From: an uncultured Porphyromonadaceae bacterium
Lineage (GTDB): Bacteria > Bacteroidota > Bacteroidia > Bacteroidales > Muribaculaceae
Assembly (NCBI GenBank): GCA_902461565.1
Contig: CABPYL010000062.1
Span: 1-7,793 of the forward strand
DNA: 7,793 bases
Direction of reading: 5' to 3'
Shown here: in pieces, positions 1-6,369 of the stretch
Layout of the letters: each line of letters starts with the position of its first letter
Numbering within the stretch: position 1 is the first letter of the stretch
Notes under the pieces: model-generated
What the model was told of the DNA's origin: nothing
The model's input: only the letters and a program-made list of their open reading frames with translations
The model's database searches: none
Position numbers and translations under genes: made by a program

Positions 1-145
1 GATAAGTGCTGAAAGCATCTAAGCACGAAGCCCCCCTCAAGATAAGATCTCCATATAAGGGTCGTCAAAGACGATGACGTCGATAGGTCGCAGGTGCAGA
101 GGCGGTAACGTCTACAGCCGAGCGATACTAATCACCCAAACCCTT
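1..145 (+). rRNA. 23S ribosomal RNA, 3' end (partial)
   Basis: This is the last ~145 nt of the large-subunit rRNA; the rest lies upstream of the window. The conserved stretch 'ctgaaagcatctaagc' near the start matches the domain VI region close to the 3' end of bacterial 23S. 'gacgtcgataggtcg' (77-91) and 'gagcgatactaatcaccc' (120-136) match the conserved terminal segment (E. coli equivalents: 'gacgttgataggc' and 'ggtactaatgaacc'). The exact 3' end cannot be fixed by eye because it pairs with the 5' end outside the window; 140-148 is reasonable. Confidence 0.95.
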
Positions 146-309
146 TCTGAAGAAACAAAAAAGCCGGCAGGAGCAGATAGTTGCTCCGATGAAAAGCAGC
201 CGCCGGCGGCGCAGCATCGAAGTCTGTAAAAGATTAAAGATTTGTGAGTGCTTCCGATACCTTTTCCTAACCTTTACGACAGGCGAGAGCGCCTGGACGA
301 TAACAGCAT
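146..309 (+). other. 23S-5S internal transcribed spacer with hairpins
   Basis: This spacer contains no tRNA that I can see. It holds a nested inverted repeat: outer arms gccggc (163-168 and 202-207) enclosing inner arms ggagca/tgctcc (170-175 and 182-187). A second compact hairpin, caggcg-agag-cgcctg (280-295), lies about 14 nt before the 5S. Such stems in rRNA spacers usually mark RNase processing sites. That role is inferred here, and the pairing is what the sequence shows. No protein gene is supported; open frames across it are accidental. Confidence 0.7.
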
Positions 310-418
<109 letters not shown>

Positions 419-419
<1 letters not shown>

Positions 420-450
420 GCTCCGGAGAATCCCTCTCCGGAGCTTTTTT
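419..450 (+). terminator. Intrinsic terminator of the rRNA operon
   Basis: A 10-bp perfect stem, agctccggag (419-428) with ctccggagct (436-445), encloses a 7-nt loop and is followed by ttttt (446-450). It sits directly against the 3' end of the 5S rRNA. The high-GC stem plus T-run is a classic rho-independent terminator. Confidence 0.95.
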
Positions 451-502
451 GTTGTTACGCAGAATCAGGAATTAGCATTTTGCATCCTATCAGGCAACAT
501 AA

Positions 503-533
503 CTTGGAATATGAGATTTTTTTGTTATATTTG
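503..533 (+). promoter_or_regulatory. Bacteroidetes-type promoter for the secreted-protein pair
   Basis: The -7 element tatatttg (526-533) matches TAnnTTTG exactly. A -33-like cTTG (503-506; consensus TTTG, 3 of 4) lies 19 nt upstream, within the usual spacing. Transcription should begin near 538-542, giving a ~35-nt leader before the ATG at 574. Because the element covers an upstream in-frame ATG at 511, that ATG cannot be the start if this promoter is used. Confidence 0.75.
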
Positions 534-573
534 CAATTATATTTTCTTAAATGAACCATCTAATCCATTTTAT

Positions 574-1038
574 ATGAAATATCTAAAGTTTTTGGTTCTT
601 GTCTTTGGTATGGCGGCTTTTGTCGCCAAGGCCGAGAGAGGCATTGTGGTAGTACAGGCCGACGGTTCCCAGCAGGAATTCGCTTTCGAGAAATTTGTGC
701 GTGTTGAAGTAGGCAAAACATCTGTTACTGTTCAAGGCAATGGCGGCGCGGTGGAATTGCCGTATTCATCAATCGATCGCATTGCAATAGGCTCGGAAGT
801 TACGGCAGTAACATCTGTTCTCCAAGAGGGCTCCTTCGCAGTGTGGCCCACTCCCACCACAGGTATTGTTAACGTTGCAGGCGCAAGTGGCGACGTTGCC
901 GTGTATGGTCTCGGCGGCGAGCGTTTTGCTGTAGCCGAATGCATCGATGGTGCTGCGAAGTTGGACATTACATCCGCTCCTGCCGGTGTTTATATTGTTA
1001 GTGCAGGTAACAAGTCAGTAAAAATTATCAAGAAATAA
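574..1038 (+). CDS. Small secreted protein with T9SS-type C-terminal domain
   Basis: A 154-aa protein of unknown role, probably exported. Residues 1-20 form a signal peptide (MKYLK, then a hydrophobic core, ending VAKA before ERG). Residues 22-75 are beta-rich (GIVVVQADGSQQEFAF ... LPYSSIDRIAIG), a short module I associate with Bacteroidales secreted proteins. Residues 88-154 resemble a type A T9SS sorting domain: FAVWPTPTTGIVNV stands where YPNPTxG is usual, then VAVYGLGGERF, then APAGVYIV and a basic end KSVKIIKK. The usual YPNP is WPTP here, so the tail is degenerate. The frame extends upstream to an ATG at 511, but that lies inside the promoter and would hide the signal peptide, so 574 is chosen. 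The next gene begins 3 nt after the stop. Whether the organism has a working T9SS cannot be seen; tails like this also occur in gut Bacteroidales where cargo status is unclear. Confidence 0.85.
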   Translation: MKYLKFLVLVFGMAAFVAKAERGIVVVQADGSQQEFAFEKFVRVEVGKTSVTVQGNGGAVELPYSSIDRIAIGSEVTAVTSVLQEGSFAVWPTPTTGIVNVAGASGDVAVYGLGGERFAVAECIDGAAKLDITSAPAGVYIVSAGNKSVKIIKK

Positions 1039-1041
1039 AAT

Positions 1042-2376
1042 ATGGTAAAGAAATTAATGGCTGCCGCATTTGCTTTTGCGGTTGCAGCAACGGCCTCAGC
1101 AGAGTATGATACAATGTATGTCATCAAGGATTCCCGCGTTGTGGGTTAATTCCCGACCGAGAATGTTGATTATATCGCCTTCTCCAAACCCGAAGGCGTA
1201 GAGGAAGGCAATATATGGCTCAATGTTAACGATAAGGGTAAAAATACGGTTACATATACCGTGAATACTCTCAGTCCTATGATTGCTTATGCGCATAATG
1301 TGCTTTCGTATTACGATGTGAACTATAATGCTCTGTCCTACGAAGGGGATATGTTCGATAATCTGCCCGAGGATGCCAAGATCAATATTCTGAAACTGAC
1401 GCTACAGACGTCGGCATATGTTTCTGTCGGTACAAATACCTTTACGCAGCGCGACCATGAAAACGACGGCACCGCAAGCGCACTGCCATATTTCAGCGTT
1501 GTTCCCGGCACACGTCATTTCCTTTGTGCATGGGAGCTTGACGCCGCCACACAGGAACCCAAGGAGAATCTTGTATATACCGAATTTTCCACCGATCAGC
1601 CCGGCGAGAGCGACTGCGACGTTAATTTCACTTACAAGCGAATGAACAAATATGGTATCGCTTTTGATGTTACCGGAAGCAATGTATACTATCTGCGCAC
1701 GTCATGGGGGCTGCGCGAAGTTATGGATTCATACGTAGAACTCTATGGTATGGACTTCCTGATGGGTACTTTCGGCGAGGTGTATGATCTTGACTTCCTG
1801 CAGGGTACAGGTGATTTCGCCGATGATATCGAGAATTCTACATGGCCAACCGACGGTTCAGGCGACTATGTGCTGTTTGTACGTGCCTACGATACCGAGG
1901 GCAACATGACCGAGAAACGTTTTGATTTTAAGGTGGAAGAAACCGCAGAACAGGGTCCGGACATCCGTATCTTCAGCAAGGAAAAAGGCGACGGATATGT
2001 TAATATCAACTTTGAGATTGCACCGAGCAATGTAGAGGAGGCATACGTCCGCCTGTGCCAGGAGGATTTCGTACTCGACCGTCTGAATATGGGCTACGAA
2101 TTGCACGAGATAGCTTGCGGTGGCGATGCAACCGACATCACATCCGCAATCAACAATTCCGGAGAATATACCTTCAAGGCCGTCGGCCTTGAAAACGAAT
2201 GGAAGGCTCTGCTGATTTATGCCAAGGACGAAAACGGCCACAGAACCACACTACGCGTAAACTTCTTCCCCGATACCCAGACAGAATGGGCCATCTACAA
2301 GCCCGTTTACAAGGCTTCCAAGCGTCCGGCACCCCGTCGTGTGCTCACAAAGGGCGCTCCCGTGCTGCCTAGGTAA
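1042..2376 (+). pseudogene. Secreted beta-rich protein, interrupted by in-frame TAA
   Basis: One frame runs from ATG 1042 to TAA 2374-2376 (444 codons) but is broken by TAA at 1147-1149, codon 36. Before the stop there is a signal peptide (residues 1-20, MVKKLMAAAF ... TASA) and EYDTMYVIKDSRVVG. After it the same frame resumes with FPTENVDYIAFSKP, a natural continuation of the same module, and stays open for 408 codons. The body is beta-rich with two or more Ig/Fn3-like segments: one around residues 175-300 (ending GDYVLFVRAYDTEGNMTEKR) and a second around 305-415 (SGEYTFKAVG ... LLIYAKDENGHRTT). The C-terminus is basic (RRVLTKGAPVLPR) with no clear T9SS tail. It lies 3 nt behind the small secreted gene, so the two are likely cotranscribed. 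No start with a signal peptide follows the stop (first codons available are GTG 1261 and ATG 1279), so translation would give a 35-aa peptide unless the stop is an error or is bypassed. Function unknown; a surface or periplasmic role is inferred. Confidence 0.75.
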
Positions 2377-2401
2377 TATGTTGATGCGGAAAAGTATAAA
2401 C

Positions 2402-2439
2402 ACCACCGCAGCGACGCTTCACAGAGCCGCTGCGGTGGT
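2402..2439 (+). repeat. 12-bp inverted repeat downstream of the secreted pair
   Basis: Perfect arms accaccgcagcg (2402-2413) and cgctgcggtggt (2428-2439) enclose a 14-nt loop. No T-run follows (ataaacc), so it is not a typical intrinsic terminator. It could protect the 3' end of the upstream mRNA or be a binding site; the role is unknown. Confidence 0.6.
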
Positions 2440-2476
2440 ATAAACCAATCATTATCACATTTCTTTGATTATATAA

Positions 2477-2518
2477 CACCGGTGCTCGCCGTTTGGTTCG
2501 GGCTCCGGTGATTTTTTT
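2477..2518 (+). terminator. Intrinsic terminator after the secreted pair
   Basis: Arms caccgg (2477-2482) and ccggtg (2505-2510) continue past one T-T mismatch into gctcg/cgggc (2484-2488 and 2499-2503, with one G-U pair), leaving a 10-nt loop. The stem is followed by attttttt (2511-2518). It closes the transcription unit that starts at the promoter near 503-533. Confidence 0.8.
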
Positions 2519-2540
2519 CTAAAAAATTTTTTCTGAACTT

Positions 2541-2574
2541 ATTGGGTGCCGAAAGCTTTTTATAATTATCTTTG
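2541..2574 (+). promoter_or_regulatory. Bacteroidetes-type promoter for SIMPL-helicase unit
   Basis: The -7 element tatctttg (2567-2574) matches TAnnTTTG exactly and lies 25 nt before the ATG at 2600. The best -33 candidate is attg (2541-2544) at 22-nt spacing, one base off and slightly long, so the -33 part is weak. Confidence 0.6.
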
Positions 2575-2599
2575 TAACTGAATCAAAAACTGCAAGACA

Positions 2600-3310
2600 A
2601 TGAATTCGAAACCGACACTGATAATCTGCGCGGCTATCCTTGCCGCCGGCATGATGCTTTTGGGTTTCTGCCTTAAAAGCGGAATCGACAATTTTTCTGA
2701 CCGCGACCGTGTGGTAACCGTACGCGGCCTGTGCGAAAAAGAAGTTCCGGCCAATAAGGTTACATGGCCTATCGTTACCAAAGAAGTAGGCAACGATCTC
2801 CCCACCATCTACAAAAGCATAGAGGCTGGCAACGCCGCCATTATGTCGTTTCTCAAGAACAACGGCATAACCCAGGAAGAAATATCCGTCAATGCCCCCC
2901 AGGTATATGACAATGCCGCCGAGCGATACGCAAGCCAGGATATAAAATACCGCTACAATGTTACGAACGTGGTAGTGGTAACATCATCAAAGGTCGATCA
3001 GGTGCGTGCGCTTATCAACAAGCAGACCGAACTGCTGCGTCAGGGCATAGCCATCGTTGCCGGCGACTATAACTACCAGACAACCTACGAATACACCGAC
3101 CTCAACAGCATCAAGCCCGAGATGATTGCCACGGCAACAGCAAACGCACGCGAGGCCGCCGACAAATTTGCCGAAGATTCCAGAAGCGAGTTAGGCAAGA
3201 TAAAGACAGCTTCGCAGGGGCAGTTCAGCATAAACGACCGCGACCAATACACGCCCTTCATCAAAACCGTGCGTGTGGTAACTTCGATAACCTATTATCT
3301 GGAGGACTGA
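2600..3310 (+). CDS. SIMPL domain-containing (DUF541) membrane-anchored protein
   Basis: A 236-aa protein of the SIMPL family (COG2859/DUF541), whose biochemical role is poorly defined; members are envelope proteins. Residues 6-24 form one hydrophobic helix, an uncleaved anchor or signal, leaving the rest in the periplasm. The domain begins at RVVTVRGLCEKEVPANKVTW (37-56), the family's opening strand. It continues with a helix of the type SIEAGNAAIMSFLKNNGI, the YRYNVTNVVVVTSS strand (117-130), ATANAREAADKFAEDS (178-193), and the closing IKTVRVVTSITYYLED. Length is normal for the family and the reading frame is intact. The start at 2600 is the first ATG after a good -7 element and gives a proper N-terminal anchor. 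Its TGA (3308-3310) directly precedes the helicase frame in the same register, so the two genes are probably cotranscribed. I see no functional link between them beyond position. Confidence 0.92.
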   Translation: MNSKPTLIICAAILAAGMMLLGFCLKSGIDNFSDRDRVVTVRGLCEKEVPANKVTWPIVTKEVGNDLPTIYKSIEAGNAAIMSFLKNNGITQEEISVNAPQVYDNAAERYASQDIKYRYNVTNVVVVTSSKVDQVRALINKQTELLRQGIAIVAGDYNYQTTYEYTDLNSIKPEMIATATANAREAADKFAEDSRSELGKIKTASQGQFSINDRDQYTPFIKTVRVVTSITYYLED

Positions 3311-3343
3311 TCTCTGCAACCTGCAGCCTTTGCCGCCGAGGTA

Positions 3344-4771
3344 TTGGCAGACCTGCCGTATAGCGCCAACGACCAGCAGATAGCGGTTGTCGGCGCTTTG
3401 TCGCGTTTCTGCCTGTTGCCGTCGACGAATGAATGTGTGTTCATCCTAAACGGCTATGCCGGCACAGGCAAGACGTCGCTCACCGGCGCCCTCGTGCGCA
3501 CGCTCGAGCGGCACAAACGGCACGTGGTACTGATGGCACCCACAGGCCGAGCCGCAAAGGTTTTCTGCGCCAATTCCGGAGGCCACACCGCCTTTACCAT
3601 TCACCGCAAGATATACCGCCACGTACCCGATGCCGAGACCGGGGGCTACGCCGAGCCTGCACCCGCCGACAATAAGCTGCGCAACGCCGTATTTATTGTA
3701 GACGAGGCCTCGATGATAGGAACCGCCGACGAACACGGTGGCAATCTGCTCGACGATCTGGTTACTTACGTGTTTGCCGGAGAAAACTGTCGGCTGATAA
3801 TGATGGGCGACACCGCCCAGCTGCCTCCGGTGGGAGCTGAACGCTCGCCTGCGATGAATCCGGCCGTGCTAAGGGCTATGGGGCTGAAGGTTACTGTGGC
3901 CACGCTTACCGAAACTGCGCGTCAGGCCGCCGATTCCGGAATTCTGCTCAATGCCACGCGCCTCCGCAAGGTCATGTCGGCCATAAGCCGTGGTCTGGCT
4001 GGCGATACAATGCCCGTGCCGAGGCTGCGCACGCAGGGACTCGACGATGTCGTGCTTGTGGAGGGACCAGACCTCCCTGACGTCCTGATGTCGGCCTACG
4101 ACAACGCTCCCAACGGTCCGGCCGACACAATCCTGATAACACGCAGCAACAGGCGTGCCACAGAGTACAACGCCGCCATACGTTCACGCGTGCTTTACCG
4201 CGAGGAGGAAATTTGCGCCGGCGATATGCTGATAGTTTCCAAGAACTATTACTTCCCCAAAAAAATCAGAGGCATAGATTTTATCGCCAACGGCGATATT
4301 GTGGCCGTAGAGAAAGTGTACGGCACAGAAGTATATTTGGGTCATCGCTTCGCCGATGTGCGGCTGGCGGTGCCGGTTCCCGATAATCCTGAGGAGAGCG
4401 TATCGCTCGACATGAAGATTCTGCTCGATTCGCTCGCCGATCCCGCCGCACAGATGTCGGCGCAGGAACGTAGCAGGTTCTACTATATGCTGCTGAGCGA
4501 CGACGGACCTTACGCATCGTTGCCCGCGAAGGCTCGTATGTGGGCCGTGCGCAACAATGAGTACTGGACAGCGCTGAACGTGAAGTATGCCTATGCCGTA
4601 ACATGCCATAAAGCTCAGGGCGGACAATGGCAGAACGTGTTTGTGGATCTTGCCTATATTCCGGATGACGCTCTGGGCCTTGGTCTCTACCGCTGGCTCT
4701 ATACAGCTGTTACGCGTGCAAAAAAAACACTGTTTCTAATTGCACCACCCCCGGGACTATTGGCAGATTAA
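3344..4771 (+). CDS. RecD/Dda-like superfamily 1 DNA helicase (AAA_30 type)
   Basis: An ATP-dependent DNA helicase, probably moving 5'-3' on single strands as RecD2/Dda-type SF1B enzymes do. Motifs, numbered from the TTG at 3344, are all present: Walker A GYAGTGKTS (37-45), Ia APTGRAAKV (65-73), Walker B VDEAS (119-123), III GDTAQLPPVG (155-164), IV LITRSNR (264-270), V YAVTCHKAQGGQW (417-429, the UvrD_C_2 part) and VI YTAVTRAKK (453-461). At ~475 aa it is the short Bacteroidales form, without the long N-terminal region of RecD2. The start is uncertain. No ATG or GTG exists between the in-frame TGA at 3308-3310 and Walker A; the first in-frame ATG comes after that motif. Candidates are TTG 3344, or CTG 3314, which has ggagg (3301-3305) 8 nt upstream and restores about 10 N-terminal residues. 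The role is likely DNA repair or replication support. No terminator is evident after it. Confidence 0.93.
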   Translation: MADLPYSANDQQIAVVGALSRFCLLPSTNECVFILNGYAGTGKTSLTGALVRTLERHKRHVVLMAPTGRAAKVFCANSGGHTAFTIHRKIYRHVPDAETGGYAEPAPADNKLRNAVFIVDEASMIGTADEHGGNLLDDLVTYVFAGENCRLIMMGDTAQLPPVGAERSPAMNPAVLRAMGLKVTVATLTETARQAADSGILLNATRLRKVMSAISRGLAGDTMPVPRLRTQGLDDVVLVEGPDLPDVLMSAYDNAPNGPADTILITRSNRRATEYNAAIRSRVLYREEEICAGDMLIVSKNYYFPKKIRGIDFIANGDIVAVEKVYGTEVYLGHRFADVRLAVPVPDNPEESVSLDMKILLDSLADPAAQMSAQERSRFYYMLLSDDGPYASLPAKARMWAVRNNEYWTALNVKYAYAVTCHKAQGGQWQNVFVDLAYIPDDALGLGLYRWLYTAVTRAKKTLFLIAPPPGLLAD

Positions 4772-4831
4772 GCAAAGTTTTTTATATAGAAAATATTTCA
4801 TTTAAAAATAATTTATTTTATAAGCGTTTTA

Positions 4832-4864
4832 TTTGGAATTTAGGGAAAATAATGTGTACTTTTG
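4832..4864 (+). promoter_or_regulatory. Bacteroidetes-type promoter for the transporter-epimerase operon
   Basis: Both elements match the consensus exactly: TTTG (4832-4835) and tacttttg (4857-4864, TAnnTTTG), separated by 21 nt. Transcription should begin near 4870, leaving only ~15 nt before the ATG at 4886. The 60 bases upstream (4772-4831) are very AT-rich and could act as an UP-like region; I see no operator repeat. Confidence 0.85.
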
Positions 4865-4885
4865 TGGTGAAAAAGAAATTAAACC

Positions 4886-6337
4886 ATGAATAACCGCATT
4901 AATTTTGCCTACCTGCTGTTCATTTCTTTTGTGGCGGCGCTCGGAGGTTTTCTTTATGGCTACGACACTGCCGTTATATCCGGAACAGTGTCGCAGGTAA
5001 CCGATCTGTTTCAATTGGATACCCTCAATGCTGGCTGGTATGTGGGCTGTGCCCTTGTCGGTTCAATTGCCGGTGTTGCCGTGGCGGGCGTGCTGGGCGA
5101 TTTGCTCGGCCGCAAGCGCGCCATGATGCTGTCGGCGCTGCTGTTCACATCTTCGGCAATAGGCTGCGCTCTGTGTACCGATTTCACTTCGCTTGTAGTG
5201 TGGCGAATTGACGGCGGTGTCGGCATAGGCATTGCCTCGATAATATGTCCGCTTTATATCTCCGAACTTGCCGCCGCCGAATACCGCGGCCGTCTGGTGT
5301 CGCTGTATCAGCTTGCAATCACCATAGGCTTCGTAGGAGCGTATCTTGTAAACTATGTAATCCTGAACTACGCCGACAGCCATGTTGCCGACGGCTCGGT
5401 ATGGACCAACATATTCGTGGCCGAATCGTGGCGTGGCATGCTCGGTGCCGAAACCATTCCGGCGCTCATGTTCTGTTTCGTGCTGTTCCTCATTCCCGAA
5501 AGTCCGCGCTGGCTCATGGCTCATAACGGCCGCGAGAAGGCTACAGCTATCGTGAGCCGTATCTATACCTCGGCACAGGCTGTCAGTCAGGAAATATCGA
5601 GTGTATCGGCATCGCTGCAGAGCCAGACCAAAGCCGGAAGCACCGAATTCAGCATCCTCATGCGTCCGCGCATGTTCAAAGGTCTGCTGATAGGCGTGGC
5701 TATCGCCATTCTGGGCCAGTTCATGGGCGTGAATGCCGTGCTATACTATGGTCCCACAATCTTCCAGGACGCAGGTCTCTCGGGCAGCAACGCCCTGTTC
5801 TATCAGGTTATTATAGGCATTGTCAACACCGTAACCACCGTGGCTGCGCTGCTTATTATCGACAAGGTAGGCCGAAAACAGCTGGTATACTGGGGCGTGA
5901 GCGGCATGATTCTTTCGCTGCTTCTTATCGCCGGATATTTCACATACGGCGAGCGCTTCGGCATAGCCCCTGTATGGCTCCTTATATCGTTCATGCTGTA
6001 CATAATGTGCTGTGCCGGTTCTATATGCGCCGTGGTATGGGTGATATTGAGCGAGATGTATCCAACCAAAGTGCGTGCCGTGGCAATGTCTATCGCCGGC
6101 TTCTCGCTGTGGATAGGCACCTATCTCGTAGGACAGCTAACACCGTGGATGCTCGAGAACCTTACACCTCCCGGTACATTCCTTGTTTTCGCCGGAATGT
6201 GTGTGCCATATATGATAATAATGTACCGCGGTGTGCCCGAGACAACGGGCAAAACCTTGGAGGAAATAGAAAAATACTGGCTTAACGATCCACGCGAGGC
6301 TGCACAGGATGCAACCGTCGCAGGCGATACGCTATAA
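4886..6337 (+). CDS. Sugar-porter family MFS transporter
   Basis: A 483-aa inner-membrane sugar transporter of the major facilitator superfamily, sugar porter family (XylE/GLUT-like; bacterial members are usually proton symporters). About 12 hydrophobic helices are visible, with a central loop near residues 210-262. Family signatures appear in order: GGFLYGYDTAVISG (20-33), GDLLGRKR (71-78), PLYISEL (122-128) then YRGRLVSLYQLAITIG (133-148), PESPRWL (204-210), GVNAVLYYGPTIF (281-293), DKVGRKQ (326-332), WVILSEMYPTKVRA (385-398) and PETTGKTLEEIE (451-462). Aligned by eye to E. coli XylE, Q168 (Q142), Q289 (Q278), N294 (N283) and W392 (W385) are kept, but Q288 is Gly277, G388 appears as Cys381, and Q415 is not conserved. 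The substrate is therefore probably not xylose. It is followed after 32 nt by an AGE epimerase, so the likely cargo is the epimerase's substrate or a relative. The start follows a consensus promoter. Confidence 0.93.
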   Translation: MNNRINFAYLLFISFVAALGGFLYGYDTAVISGTVSQVTDLFQLDTLNAGWYVGCALVGSIAGVAVAGVLGDLLGRKRAMMLSALLFTSSAIGCALCTDFTSLVVWRIDGGVGIGIASIICPLYISELAAAEYRGRLVSLYQLAITIGFVGAYLVNYVILNYADSHVADGSVWTNIFVAESWRGMLGAETIPALMFCFVLFLIPESPRWLMAHNGREKATAIVSRIYTSAQAVSQEISSVSASLQSQTKAGSTEFSILMRPRMFKGLLIGVAIAILGQFMGVNAVLYYGPTIFQDAGLSGSNALFYQVIIGIVNTVTTVAALLIIDKVGRKQLVYWGVSGMILSLLLIAGYFTYGERFGIAPVWLLISFMLYIMCCAGSICAVVWVILSEMYPTKVRAVAMSIAGFSLWIGTYLVGQLTPWMLENLTPPGTFLVFAGMCVPYMIIMYRGVPETTGKTLEEIEKYWLNDPREAAQDATVAGDTL

Positions 6338-6369
6338 ATACCAATAAGATTAAAAGCAATATATTAGCT

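Noticed and set aside
1147..1149. TAA read as a sense codon through an alternative genetic code
   Set aside because: TAA ends several other genes in the window at sensible positions, including the small secreted gene, the helicase and the transporter.
1261..2376. Independent gene starting at GTG 1261
   Set aside because: It is the continuation of the frame from ATG 1042, has no promoter or signal peptide of its own, and starts inside a beta-rich domain; treated as part of the interrupted gene.
2402..2439. Hairpin called as an intrinsic terminator
   Set aside because: No T-run follows the stem; a proper terminator lies 38 nt further on.
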